Source: Chondrus crispus
Lineage: Eukaryota; Rhodophyta; Florideophyceae; Gigartinales; Gigartinaceae
Direction: 5' to 3'
NCBI RefSeq assembly: GCF_000350225.1
Contig: NW_005179163.1
Span: 1 to 64,000 of the forward strand
DNA: 64,000 bases
Numbering within the stretch: position 1 is the stretch's first letter; each line of letters starts with the position of its first letter. Shown one piece after another: positions 22,574 to 33,089 of the stretch. The notes beneath the pieces were generated by a model. It did no database searches and was not told the DNA's origin. It worked only from the letters and a program-made list of their open reading frames with translations. The position numbers and the translations under genes are program-made.

Positions 22574-23974
22574 ATGACAAAACCTCAACGCTTGCTCGTT
22601 CTCGTCGGTGGCGGCCATGCTCACATTCAAGTCGTTGCATCCCTTCCTCAAGCCGTCAAGCGAGAATTGCGCTGCGTCCTCATTTCAGATTCCCACTCTG
22701 CTGCGTATAGCGGGTTGGTCCCTGCGGTGGTGGCCGGTCTCACACCTGAAAAAAACGCCTACGTTGAGCTTCCAGTCCTAGCAAAGCATCATGATTTCCT
22801 TTTTCTGCATGCGAGAGTCACAAACGTCGATTCACAGTCAAGAACGATCCGTTTCTTACCGAACGGAGGAGGTGCGGAGCGAACCCTCCGATATGATATA
22901 CTCAGTCTGGACGTTGGTTCAACTACAGCTGGAATTCCGACTCTTTCTAGGAACACTGGGCTTAGACCCAGACCCGTGACCGACTTCAAACCATTCGTGA
23001 TATACACGCGCCCTATATCAGACTTGATGGGATCAGTTTCTGAATTTGAGGCTGCCGCTAAGTCAAGAGTCTCGACGTCACGAGTCGTCGTTGCAGGTGG
23101 TGGACCAGCTGGGATAGAGCTAGCATTAGCACTGGATGCGCGTCTGAAACGTTCACTGAGAGAGTGCGAAGTAACACTAGTCTCTCGTAACGAATCGTTT
23201 GCTGACTCATTTGGTCGCGCAGCTGGAAATGCTGCTATCGCGGAACTGAAGAGGAGAGGCGTGCGTCTTCTTCTTGGTGTTGGTGTGAAGGTAATTGATG
23301 AGAAAGGTGGAAGACTGCTGCTCGAGGACGATGGGCCCGAAGTTGACTTCGATTGCCTCGTTGTCGCAACGGGGGCTGCCCCTCATGGTTGGCTTTCAAA
23401 AGCGACTGATTTACCGCTGCATCATGGATGGGTGGTCGTCGGTACTGACTTACGTGTGAAGGGCACAACAAACGTGTTTGCTGCGGGTGATTGTGTATCA
23501 TTCGGGGCTACTTTTAGAGAAGACTTCCCTCCGAAAGCAGGAGTCTATGCAGTGCGCGAGGGTCCTGTACTTTGTCACAATATCAGCACGATGGTAGAAG
23601 GTCGAGAACCTCATGCAATGAAACACTTCAAACCTCAGAAGTCGTTCTTGTCTCTTTTATCTACGGGCGATGGGAGAGGCATCGGAAGCAAATATGGGCT
23701 TGTGTTTACAGGCACATGGGTTTACAGGCTGAAGAACTACATCGATGAAGCCTGGCAAGACAAATTTCGTGTTCCTAAGAACAGCGAGCTTAGCGACAGG
23801 GGTGTTGACGAAGAATTTGACGGCACTGCAGCGGAGGGTGCGGCTATTTTGCACGCGGCTGAAGACGTGCTCACGGGTGACAGCTTCGAACTGCAACTTA
23901 GTGTATTGAAACGAATGGACCGGGACGAAGGGTTCCGAGAAAAGTTGGTTTCTGTGAAAATACAGGATACCTAG
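22574..23974 (+). CDS. FAD-dependent pyridine nucleotide-disulfide oxidoreductase (NDH-2/SelD-associated type)
   Basis: A 466-residue flavoprotein. It has an FAD-binding motif at the N-terminus (LVLVGGGHAH, 8-17), an NAD(P)H motif (VVAGGGPAGIELA, about 172-184), the ATGAAPH strand (265-271) and a C-terminal FAD motif (VFAAGDC, 301-307). The GGGHAHI start and the AYSGLVPAVVAG segment resemble the NADH-dehydrogenase-like proteins found next to or fused with selenophosphate synthetase (SelD) and distantly type II NADH dehydrogenases and AIFM2-type quinone reductases. No SelD domain follows here. The start at 22574 is favoured over 22487 because of the TATA position; the longer form would add 29 basic residues that could target an organelle. 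The electron acceptor is unknown. Confidence 0.83.
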   Translation: MTKPQRLLVLVGGGHAHIQVVASLPQAVKRELRCVLISDSHSAAYSGLVPAVVAGLTPEKNAYVELPVLAKHHDFLFLHARVTNVDSQSRTIRFLPNGGGAERTLRYDILSLDVGSTTAGIPTLSRNTGLRPRPVTDFKPFVIYTRPISDLMGSVSEFEAAAKSRVSTSRVVVAGGGPAGIELALALDARLKRSLRECEVTLVSRNESFADSFGRAAGNAAIAELKRRGVRLLLGVGVKVIDEKGGRLLLEDDGPEVDFDCLVVATGAAPHGWLSKATDLPLHHGWVVVGTDLRVKGTTNVFAAGDCVSFGATFREDFPPKAGVYAVREGPVLCHNISTMVEGREPHAMKHFKPQKSFLSLLSTGDGRGIGSKYGLVFTGTWVYRLKNYIDEAWQDKFRVPKNSELSDRGVDEEFDGTAAEGAAILHAAEDVLTGDSFELQLSVLKRMDRDEGFREKLVSVKIQDT

Positions 23975-24744
23975 CGTAGGGGGTTTCCACCGAAACATCT
24001 GAATCCTCAGTGCGGGAAGTGATAAACAGTGTTATCCGGCTTGCAGTACGGATGTACGGTACAGCTGCAGAATGGCCCTGCTTCCATCGCTACCAACGAC
24101 GACGTGTCTCACTTCGCCTACATCACCAGGAATGGCGTGAATGTTCTTCTTCTTTATTTGAGGAATCAAGGCTAATGTTAGGGAAGAAGGAGAGCTTGAA
24201 AGCCCACTGCTGGTTACTCCACGATTCTTCAGCTTGATGGATTTCGTCTGGTTGGCAACAGCGATGTGCCTTTTATAACCCTAGCTGCACATTGCTTTTT
24301 TCCTGCAAGAATTCTGTCCTGCAAACATACAAATGCGCCACCATGCCTTCATCTGTATTGCGGTTCTACATTACATTCCCCTCGAACCAATGTCACACTC
24401 TCCCCTTCTCCATAGTATAAACTGATGCGAGAAGCACGTGCGGTACGTTCGAAAATCCACTTGTAGTGTTGTGATTCTCCTCGTCGAAAGAAAGAAAAAT
24501 ACCTTTCGCTGATGCTCTCAATGAATCTGTACTGCAGAATGTCTGTAAACTAACGCCACCAACTTCATTGTGTTAAACAATGAAACAACTTTACGTTGTG
24601 CCCAGCCTTGCTAAAACATTTCGGATGATTATTTGTGCAGATTTAATACGATAGATGCCTGGTCTCTCTCTACAAAAGATACCACTGTATAAAAAAAAAC
24701 TATACAATCGTCTTGTGAAAATCAACCTAAATAGGTAGAAGTTT
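23975..24744. other. convergent intergenic region
   Basis: About 770 bp between the convergent oxidoreductase and tyrosinase genes. It is AT-rich toward the right. No gene recognised. Confidence 0.4.
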
Positions 24745-26397
24745 TCAAGAACCCTTTTCAGCTGATGCCGCCTTAGCTTCACGCTCCAAAATGTGAACTC
24801 CATTTCTGCATCGTTCCTGGTTTTTGATAAGGTTATCGTGGTTTTCGCATATGTTCATATCCGGCGTACCTCTTGTTGAGCGTCCTGAAATCGATCTCCC
24901 TCGTCTGTTGGGTAGGACGTAGTTCACGCAACTCAGATCAATTGCTGCACTTGCCGGAACACCGAATGCATCAAATATGTGAGTCGAAGACGCATCACGA
25001 GCACCGTCATTAAAAGCATGTGTTCCACTAAACTGGCTTTGATCCCCTTGCTTTTGTCGTATCTGCCAAAGAGAATCCACAAAGGCATGATGTATATGGA
25101 AAACAGGATCATTCGGTGCTTGATGCGCATTTCCCATATCGCCCCCGACATAGATATGTGGCAGGGCATGCGCAGTCTCAATGCCATCCGCGAAGTCCAT
25201 CCACAGCGGCTCGTTAATCAGTCGCTCTAAGTGCTCCCTGCCCCATAACAAAGGCATCTCACGAGAAGTGCCTGAAGTAAAATTTCTTCTCACTATATGT
25301 GCGACCGGGTGCTTGGCATCTATGTTTGCGAAGGGTCCAGTCTGAATGGGTCGATTGCCACGCTGGGCTCCACCGACATATCCAGCACCCCACACAGGAG
25401 ATCTAGCGGCATCCTCAGCGTCCTGAGTCCAGTCCCAATATGGAATTGCAATGCTCGGATTAATTTTGCGCAGAGCATTCTCTACACGCAACAAGAATAG
25501 CCTGTGCCACGGGAGAAAGTAGGCACCACCATGTGCTTCATCCCCGAAACTTATGTGCAGGCGTACAAGACGGTCCCATTCACTATCCCCACTTGTATCG
25601 CGGCCTGCGCGCAGGGCGAGGATTGCCTCCTGCCATTCCAGCCGTTGTTGGGTTGTCATATCTCGGATTTCGCGGCGGTTTCGAATGCCGTTGCAATGCA
25701 GAGGATCACTACTCTGTGGAGACGGTGATGGTGATGCAGTTGGTGCAGGTGTGGAATCATTGCCCTTATTGCCTTCGTCTTGGTCAACACCTGAGTCGCT
25801 ATCGCCGTCCTTAGAATCGATCTCAACAGAGGGCATGGGTTCATCCTCTTCGTCTTTAGCGCTCTTGTCATTTTCTTTGGAATCCTTATCCTTGCCCGTT
25901 CCTTTCCCCTTACCCTTGCCTTTCCCCTTGCCTTTACCCTTGCCTTTACCCTTGCCTTTACCCTTGCCCTTGCCCTTGCCTTTGCCCTTGCCCTTGCCCT
26001 TACCCTCTTCCTTGTCCTCGTCCTCTTCCTTGTCCTCTTCCTTGTCCTCGTCCTTGTCCTTGCCGTCATCCTTGTCTCCCTCCATCTTTTTGCACTTTTG
26101 AACGTGGCACCATAAAGTATTCTTCATAAAACCAAACGCAAACTTGCAAAGCTCATTCCCTTCGCACAACTTGTCGGAGCATTTGTAATTGCCCTTGCAG
26201 CATTTTTCCGTTATCTTGTTTTCTTCGTTCCACTGGTCTTGGCAAGTCTCCCAGAAAAGAAAACGCCCTGATGATGTCGGCAAAGTGGAAGCATTTCCGA
26301 CGGTGGTGGCGGTTTCCACGACAGTGGCCGGGCTGAGTTCCCATAAAGCAGCAGTTAAACACAAAGCGAGTATCAACTTGAGACGAGAAGTAATCAT
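24745..26397 (-). CDS. secreted tyrosinase (type-3 copper) with Cys-rich head and GK-repeat linker
   Basis: A single-exon protein of 550 residues from the ATG at 26397 (an upstream ATG at 26448 adds 17). It starts with a signal peptide (MITSRLKLILALCLTAALW), then a Cys-rich domain (CCKGNYKCSDKLC, WCHVQKC). A D/K/E tract and about 17 Gly-Lys dipeptides (coding bases about 25900-26004) follow, then an acidic linker. The tyrosinase domain occupies about residues 235-480. CuA histidines fit H281, H289 and H298 (EAHGGAYFLPWHRLF). CuB histidines fit H410, H414 and H436 (TAHALPH, DPVFHIHHAFVDSLW). Such enzymes oxidise phenols to quinones, here presumably in the wall or outside the cell. The hexanucleotide-encoded GK tract is likely length-variable. 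Substrate range cannot be read from sequence. Confidence 0.9.
   Translation of the reverse strand: MITSRLKLILALCLTAALWELSPATVVETATTVGNASTLPTSSGRFLFWETCQDQWNEENKITEKCCKGNYKCSDKLCEGNELCKFAFGFMKNTLWCHVQKCKKMEGDKDDGKDKDEDKEEDKEEDEDKEEGKGKGKGKGKGKGKGKGKGKGKGKGKGKGKGKGKGTGKDKDSKENDKSAKDEEDEPMPSVEIDSKDGDSDSGVDQDEGNKGNDSTPAPTASPSPSPQSSDPLHCNGIRNRREIRDMTTQQRLEWQEAILALRAGRDTSGDSEWDRLVRLHISFGDEAHGGAYFLPWHRLFLLRVENALRKINPSIAIPYWDWTQDAEDAARSPVWGAGYVGGAQRGNRPIQTGPFANIDAKHPVAHIVRRNFTSGTSREMPLLWGREHLERLINEPLWMDFADGIETAHALPHIYVGGDMGNAHQAPNDPVFHIHHAFVDSLWQIRQKQGDQSQFSGTHAFNDGARDASSTHIFDAFGVPASAAIDLSCVNYVLPNRRGRSISGRSTRGTPDMNICENHDNLIKNQERCRNGVHILEREAKAASAEKGS
25900..26004 (-). repeat. hexanucleotide repeat encoding (Gly-Lys)n in the tyrosinase
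   Basis: On the plus strand this is an array of ccttgc/cctta-type hexamers; on the coding strand it is GGC/GGT-AAG units. It is in frame throughout, so expansion or contraction changes linker length only. Confidence 0.8.
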
Positions 26398-26448
26398 GTT
26401 TGAGTTTTTGTGTACATTCAGACAAAGCTGCATGCTCTCAACCTCCAC

Positions 26449-27163
26449 TGCAACTTAATACTGCGACGCACGGCGATACTGCTGGCCTCTCAATCTCAAC
26501 TTCGCCTCATTCTGCGCACGAGTCCGCACGGAGACCTGCTTCTATGCGGGCACGATTGGTGCAGGCATGACGGTGACCCTTGTGTGAAATAACGTAGATA
26601 TAGGGGTGAATGCGTGGGCCTCGAGAACGTTGACGTAGAATTTCATCGCACAGGCGCAGAAAATGTAGCCATGGGGCCAAGAGGGGGTTACAGGGAATGC
26701 TCCACGTTCCAAAGTCGCTGAAAATTGGTGAAAGGGCGGTTGGACCAGGCAGTTGGGCGAGGAAGGTGCAGAGGAGAGGATTCGATGGCCCCCGTAAGAT
26801 CACAAGTAGCCGCGACATTGCTTGGGGGAGAGAAACTGAAGGTGCGGGAAATGCAAATTGGTAAAGCGAGAGCGGGCATGTTGACAATGGAAGGCAAGGA
26901 CGGGATCATGACAGTAATATTGGGAGGGGCCACAGGGGTGGGGATCACTGCGTGCGCCACTTGGCTGGCGTTGGTGATGGCGTTGAGGTTGGAGCAAGAC
27001 TTTTGTAAGTAACTCGTGAAGAGGGGCGTCGAGGCAGGCTGCTGCTGCGACCAGATTACAATGTTTAAACTAGGCTACTTGTGTTGGTACAAAGCGAAGG
27101 TGGATGCACTTGTAAGGGCTTGTCTGGAGGGATGGTTTGTGTCGCGATGAGACATACTGCGGG
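26449..27163. other. intergenic region
   Basis: About 700 bp between two minus-strand genes. Several short frames on both strands have no domain. It contains the tyrosinase promoter side. Confidence 0.4.
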
Positions 27164-27541
27164 CTATCTCCTCGAGATGGGGGAAGCAATAGGGCGTCCG
27201 TAGTCATCGAGAAAGGCGACACCAGAGCTGGGCACATCCTCGAGTTCAGCCCTCGGGGCGGCGATGGCATCTTCTGTGCTTGCGACAGAGCTGGAGTGGT
27301 GGATTCTGCGTTCCCTGTGCGAAGCTTCTCGGACTGACTTCTCGTGGCGGTCGGCGGCGAGCTGGGCCGCGGCGACGTCATCCTCGAACTTATAATACTG
27401 CGAGTTGGAGTGGTCTCCGCGGGAGCGGCGGCGGAGGCAGCGGAAGAGAAGGTACAGAAGGACGACGAGCACGATGGTCAAGAAGATGGAAACGCCGATG
27501 ATTGTCCATCGCGTGAGGCCGGACAGGGTCTCCCATGTCAT
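27164..27541 (-). CDS. small single-pass membrane protein (125 aa), unknown
   Basis: The family is not recognised. The N-terminus MTWETLSGLTRWTIIGVSIFLTIVLVVLLYLLFRCLRRRSRG contains one strong transmembrane helix (about residues 13-33), followed by a cluster of basic residues. This predicts an N-out, C-in single-pass protein with a hydrophilic tail of about 85 residues, ending LDDYGRPIASPISRR. The ORF is intact, the ATG at 27541 precedes the TM neatly (another ATG lies one codon upstream), and a TATAAA-like element on the same strand lies near 27697-27703. It is divergent from the phosphoglucan water dikinase gene, with about 330 bp between the two ATGs. Expression is not shown by the sequence. 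Confidence 0.5.
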   Translation of the reverse strand: MTWETLSGLTRWTIIGVSIFLTIVLVVLLYLLFRCLRRRSRGDHSNSQYYKFEDDVAAAQLAADRHEKSVREASHRERRIHHSSSVASTEDAIAAPRAELEDVPSSGVAFLDDYGRPIASPISRR

Positions 27542-27871
27542 CACGGCGGAACGCGAGGGGAGATGCGATGCATTGGATGGGGGAGTACAACAGAGAAGGT
27601 CTTGCGGCGATACGGCGGGGGTGGCAGCTGATAAAGGCGCAATAAGGGTTGGGAGAATGGCTTACACGTACCCTTGGGTACAGTGAGGGAAAGGTTTATA
27701 TTGAAAGAGAGAGCTCCTCACATTTTTTCGGTGCTTTGAGGGGAGGCGGAATCGCGATTTGATCCCGCCAATCACTTCGACCTCCTCCAGCCTTGCACCT
27801 CAAGACTTATCCTCCCTCCCATCAGCCCTCATCCACCGCGCCGCGCCCTGCTCCCCGTCGCGCCCACCGTT

Positions 27872-30800
27872 ATGCCCAGTCTACATCTACGCGTTTCCTG
27901 CAGGGACACCGTCCCCGGCGAGGCCGTCGCCGCCATCGGGTCCTGGAGCGCCTGGGATAAGCATCGCCCTGCGGTCTTATCCACCACCGCAGACACATTT
28001 CCCAAATGGACTGCCTCCGTCCCGCTTCCCACCTCCGCCTCCGTCGAGTACAAGTACGTCATCATCCGCGACGGCCACGTCATTAGATGGGAACAAGGCC
28101 CCAAGGGCGTCAATCGTGAGGTCGCTCTGGAAGATGCCGATGCATCCACGGACGACATCTTTGACCGCATACCCGCCGTGCGAACAGCCCGCATCCAGAA
28201 AGACCCCCCTTCCGCTCCGCAGTCACGCCCGTGGGCTTCGGACGGCGTATCTGCGAACGGACACTCCAAATTCCCTGTCGCGCTGGATGACCTCGAGCGC
28301 GCCATCGTCCACCTCACCAACGAGAAGCGCAGCTGGCGCCAGCGCCTTTCTTTCGTCCGTTCTCTATTCACGGAGGACTCAGCGGCTTCCAAAAACTCGT
28401 TCAATCCGCAAAACATCGACCATCTCGCTACCGTTTCCGTCTTCCTTACTTTCCTTGCCTCTGGTCAGGTCCGTTGCGAGGAAGACGGTGGCCACCATCG
28501 CCCTAACCACCACGCCAACGAGGCCCGCCAGTTGGAAGCCGCCCTCGCCCGCGTTGCGAAGAGTGCCCCACGAAAAGGCACGGATTCTTACACTCCATAC
28601 GTCATCAGAAAGATCTTTCCGCAGCTGCCGTCTTACGCTCCGCAATTCACAGCCAGTGTCCCTCTTACCCGCATTAGGGATATCGCACACCGAGGCGATA
28701 TCCCACATGATTTCAAGCAGGAGATTAAACACACGCTTCAGAATAAGCTCCATCGCTGTGCCGGGCCGGAGGACTTGCAGACAAGCGCCCGTCTACTGGA
28801 AAGGATTCAGCATGGCGATTTTAGCGGCGGTTTGAAGGAGCAGTTTGCCATTTTCCATGCTGAGCTCTTGGAGTTTTTTAACGCGTCTTCTCTTGACGAT
28901 CGCCTGCGTTATTTACAAGGCAATCAGAATACAAAAGCCCTCGCTTCCCTTGCAGGGAAAATGTTAAAGGAGAAACATAGCAAGTATCCAGCTATGCCAC
29001 AAATGGAAACTCTTACCAGCCTGAGGAAGGGACTTGCTGAGCTCCCACTCATGCAGGTCGACATGGAAACAACAGGGGAGAACCAGCTGCCATCAGAGGA
29101 CGTGCAGAGGACACGCCTTGCAGATATCGATTTGGAGGGGTATGCTTTCATGCTACTGGCAGGTATCGCAAAAGATGCAGAACAGCAAACCGAAGGCCGC
29201 TTTGATTGGAACAATGCAGTCAAGGGGTTGAGTATCAGTTTGGAGAATATTGCTCTTTCAGGTGTTTGTCCAGCAGAAGCAAGGGCAACAGCGAATGAAC
29301 TTAATTCAATTGCCAATCCAGCGAAAAGAAGGGATCTTCTTCGCACCAAGGCAACTGTAGATAGGGCGCTACGGTTCGCAGAAGACTTCTCCAGTTCACT
29401 GAGCGACGTGTTCAGTCGCCGAGCCACATCAATCGGACAAGCTCTGGGGGTTGACGGACATGCTGTGGCCGTGTTTGCGGAAGCTGAAATAAGGTCGAAC
29501 ATAACATTCCAAGCTAGCAGAATCGCGGATGCATGTACAAAGATGTGCCGGATTGGTCTAAACCTACCGCCATGGGATCCGTTGAATGCAGGTGAGGCAT
29601 TCGGGAAGCTCGTTTTCGCGGAGAATCTGTCTGACGTATCTGCAACCGAGGATAGTGTGATTGCTGTCTGTCGATATGCCGATGGGGATGAAGACATACC
29701 ATCAAACGTGTGTGCTGTCGTCCTCGGCCGTTCCTTGCCACATTTATCCCACTTAGGTGTCCGCGCGCGACAAGCTGGCGTTGTATTCGTTTGCGCCGAG
29801 GAACGCGAAGCATTCGAAAATTTTTGGAGGGACAGAAGTCTCAGCTATGCTGCCGTGGAAGTAAGCCATCGAGAAGGCTTGAAGTCGTTTGCGAGAACAC
29901 ATTCGATTGATGGCTCGAACCATTCAAACAAAAGTGTTACAGAGAACGGTCACAATGTAAAAAGGGCTGTGAATATTGCATTCGACGGGTCTGTGAAGAA
30001 CCCAATTGCAATTACAGAAGCGACACGGGATAACGCCTCATCAAAGTGCGCATTCGTGGGGAAACTGCGCAAACTCGCGATGAAAAGCGACAGGCTCTTT
30101 GAAACTCCGAACGGCGTCGCCCTTCCACATGGCATTTTTCAGTCGCAACGCTCGGGTCATGGCACAGTGTACCTGTCTTTAATAAAGCAGTATTTGGATG
30201 AAGGGAACACCGAAAAACATGATGATGCAGCGCATTCACTATTTTCCTTCATCGCTACAAATTTCGAAATGACAAACGATCATTGCAAACGAGTTCAAGC
30301 CGAGTTCTCAAAAAGTGCGAGGGTAATGGTGCGCTCCAGTGCCAATGCAGAGGATCTCGAAGGCATGAGTGGTGCTGGATTATACGATTCCATTGCGAAC
30401 GTTCCAGTTGGTTCCACAGATGCTCTGAAATCCGCTGTTGCCCGAGTTTGGGCCAGTCTATGGACTTCACGAGCTGCATCAAGCCGAGGTTCATATGGTG
30501 TCCCACATGATGAAGTGTCTATGGCAGTTCTCATTCAAGAAATGATCTCAGCAGACTTTTCGTTTGTTGGTTTCAGTTATGATCCTGTGAGAAAGAGTAG
30601 CGAGGCAATCTACATCGAGGTAGCCGTAGGTATGGGCGAGACTTTGGCTTCAGCGTCGTCTTTGGGTAGTCCATACAGGTTCAGAGTTGATAGGAAATCA
30701 CTTGATGTAGAGGTCCTCTCATTTGCCTCATATTCTGAAGGACTGGTTCCGAGCGACGATTCTGACGGTTTGCATGTTCGAACTGTGGACTATTCAACAC

Positions 30801-30973
30801 AGCAAATGACGATCAATATGGAATTTAGAACTGAAGTGGTTCAGACGATCGCCAAGACCATTGTTCTTCTTGAAGAAGAATTTGGAGGCCCACAGGATGT
30901 AGAGGGAGCGATCACAGCAGATGACACAACGAACCGGATTTACATTGTCCAGGCACGCCCGCAAGTTTTGTAG
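27872..30973 (+). CDS. PWD: phosphoglucan, water dikinase (PWD/GWD3) with CBM20
   Basis: A 1033-residue enzyme in one exon. It transfers the beta-phosphate of ATP to starch glucosyl units (C3 in plants), opening granules for degradation. The N-terminus is a CBM20 starch-binding domain: PGEAVAAIGSWSAWDKHRPAVL, then EYKYVIIRDGHVIRWEQGPKGVNRE (residues 1-90). The phosphohistidine region is LPHLSHLGVRARQAGVVFV, with H627 the likely catalytic residue. The C-terminal PEP-synthase/PPDK-type nucleotide-binding domain (about 770-1033) has MVRSSANAEDLEGMSGAGLYDS and ends IYIVQARPQVL. No transit peptide is evident, which suits cytosolic floridean starch. The domain order matches plant GWD3, but the N-terminal plastid peptide is missing. 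The start follows the CBM20 fold closely, so little can precede it. Confidence 0.93.
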   Translation: MPSLHLRVSCRDTVPGEAVAAIGSWSAWDKHRPAVLSTTADTFPKWTASVPLPTSASVEYKYVIIRDGHVIRWEQGPKGVNREVALEDADASTDDIFDRIPAVRTARIQKDPPSAPQSRPWASDGVSANGHSKFPVALDDLERAIVHLTNEKRSWRQRLSFVRSLFTEDSAASKNSFNPQNIDHLATVSVFLTFLASGQVRCEEDGGHHRPNHHANEARQLEAALARVAKSAPRKGTDSYTPYVIRKIFPQLPSYAPQFTASVPLTRIRDIAHRGDIPHDFKQEIKHTLQNKLHRCAGPEDLQTSARLLERIQHGDFSGGLKEQFAIFHAELLEFFNASSLDDRLRYLQGNQNTKALASLAGKMLKEKHSKYPAMPQMETLTSLRKGLAELPLMQVDMETTGENQLPSEDVQRTRLADIDLEGYAFMLLAGIAKDAEQQTEGRFDWNNAVKGLSISLENIALSGVCPAEARATANELNSIANPAKRRDLLRTKATVDRALRFAEDFSSSLSDVFSRRATSIGQALGVDGHAVAVFAEAEIRSNITFQASRIADACTKMCRIGLNLPPWDPLNAGEAFGKLVFAENLSDVSATEDSVIAVCRYADGDEDIPSNVCAVVLGRSLPHLSHLGVRARQAGVVFVCAEEREAFENFWRDRSLSYAAVEVSHREGLKSFARTHSIDGSNHSNKSVTENGHNVKRAVNIAFDGSVKNPIAITEATRDNASSKCAFVGKLRKLAMKSDRLFETPNGVALPHGIFQSQRSGHGTVYLSLIKQYLDEGNTEKHDDAAHSLFSFIATNFEMTNDHCKRVQAEFSKSARVMVRSSANAEDLEGMSGAGLYDSIANVPVGSTDALKSAVARVWASLWTSRAASSRGSYGVPHDEVSMAVLIQEMISADFSFVGFSYDPVRKSSEAIYIEVAVGMGETLASASSLGSPYRFRVDRKSLDVEVLSFASYSEGLVPSDDSDGLHVRTVDYSTQQMTINMEFRTEVVQTIAKTIVLLEEEFGGPQDVEGAITADDTTNRIYIVQARPQVL

Positions 30974-33089
30974 TGAACCTGGTTGTCATGGATGAATTTT
31001 TGAGTTACTTAAGGAAATTGAAAAATGGGCGAGGAATTGTCGCAGATGGTTTCACACGTATACACTGCAAAACGGAACGAGTAGAGAAGTAGAGAAGCAG
31101 CTGCATTGTCAATCACTTGCCTGACCGCTTCTTGAACTAGACCCCGTTAAATATTCACAAACAACACTTAGGTTGTACTACGGTATCTTGAAAGAAAGTC
31201 GAGAGCAATATTGATATTATTGTGTGGGAAAGGATAGTTGTCCAGGACAGCAACAACCTAGGTTTTGGTTGAAGGTGAGGAATGCAGAATATCCCTTTGA
31301 GCCAACAACATGCTTCAGTTTTTATGTATAGCAATATGTTCGTGAGAAAACTGTGACCTGTTGAGTCGAACGGAAAGTTGAGGCAGTACAATAAGTTCTG
31401 TGACAATATAGTGAAATGCTTTCCTCCACTTCGCCCAAGGCTCAACATTTCTCCCCTCATGGCGGATGCGACAGGATGAGAACGAAACCATTTACCAACG
31501 ACAGCCTCTAGTTACTGCTTGATATAGATACTTAAAAATCTATTTTCGCCTTAACGAATTGCACTCTCCTCTGGAAGATGTTGATACGCCCTGTCTCCCG
31601 CTTTCTCATTCACAGCCCCTCGAAAAGAAATTGAATGTATTTGCGCATCAATGCAGGGCAAACGTTGGCGGCTTTGACTAAACCCAGGAGCCCCTTCGTC
31701 AGTACGACTCTTCCCATCGCTCAGTACGTAATTAGCTCCTGAGAAGGAGCGAGAATACATTACAACTAAGACTATTGTAGTTTCACTCACCAACTAGCAT
31801 CATAGCATTCAGTCGAACATTTTGAAAAGATTGTAGAGTTCATCACCTGGCAAGTGTGGGCGGCATCGGCTGTTGAGGTGATCCGTTTAAATCACGTGTT
31901 TCTATGCGGCGAGGACAGATGTGATGAGCACACGATAGCACGATCATTTATCTTCGTTGCCCATGAACCAATACAATTCCCTACTGGAACGAAGGCGTAT
32001 GTCGCATGTGTTAGGTGTTCAGGGACGAAATTTCGTGCAAAATATATGTACCCACCAGAGTTACGCCAGGGCAACGTTCAAGACAATCCTGTGGGGCAAA
32101 AGCAAAAGTCCTTTGACCAAGCAATGTCGCCGAGAGCCGGCCAAAGAATTTTGGCTAATGTGAGGTTACAAGACATCCCGCTATTTCATCTACAGCAAGG
32201 TTCTCAACCGGAATTCACGGGCCGCGCTTGGTCACCAGCACCACGAATACATGTTCGAGGGTCGGAAGCAGGATGACATGATCCAATAACCACTTCAACA
32301 TCCATCGCGAGAGCGGTACGCAATGACCTGGAGTGTGGTGTTCTGCCTGATCAAGGCATGCCACTGGCCCGGCATAAATGGAAACCGTTTTGATACCTTC
32401 GTTCTCGCGCATCGAATCACAGCTCCTACAGTTTAAACCCTTAAACCCCTAATCCCCTAAACCCCCCAATATACATGGTGCATCATATGTGTCTCCCCTC
32501 CAGATCATTAATGAATGTAATTAAAGCGAGGAGTCCTACTCCGGTGCTACCAATCAAGGATATTGACAATAGTCTTTGAGTCTAGGAATTGGTCTCTCCG
32601 GCCAAGAGAAAAAAGAATGACCTGGGTGGTGTTTTAAAGTCGCATTTCAGTTATGGGTGAGAAACAACATGTTCTATGTGAAGTTTTTACAGAGGCATAG
32701 AGCCCGACAAAGTCTCAGAAACTGGACCAATAATCATATGCTGACATCTCAGCCCTCACAAAAACGTCTTCACTTCAAACGATTCTGTAGACCATGTGGC
32801 TTCGTCTAAAGTAAAACGAGCGGTGTTCTTGTCAAGTAAGTATGGGGCTAAACCTTGAAAGAGTCTCTCTTGACAATTACCCAAATGTGATGTACCATTC
32901 CTATTTTGACTTCTTAAGAGGATCGGTTGTTACAGCAGCACTCTCTCCCACACCTCACACACCACCATCTCAAATATTCATTTGTTCTGGCTCGCCGGGA
33001 TAGTCAAGTTCTTCCTTTGAAAGCGCTCAGGGACATTCGAGCTGAAAGGCTGCCATATTGGCTACAAGGCCTTAACTTTTAATCGCAAA
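30974..33089. other. gene-poor region with a telomere-like tract
   Basis: About 2.1 kb without a supported gene. The short open frames here (for example 31854-32276) show no domain. A short degenerate telomere-like tract lies at 32433-32467. Confidence 0.4.
32433..32467 (+). repeat. short interstitial telomere-like repeat
   Basis: About five units of the form TAAACCC, TAAACCCC, TAATCCCC, TAAACCCCCC in succession. This resembles plant-type (CCCTAAA)n with variable C-run length. It is too short to be a telomere. Confidence 0.6.

Noticed and set aside
25553..26101. Pro/Leu repeat ORF opposite the tyrosinase
   Set aside because: Antisense of the (Gly-Lys)n array.
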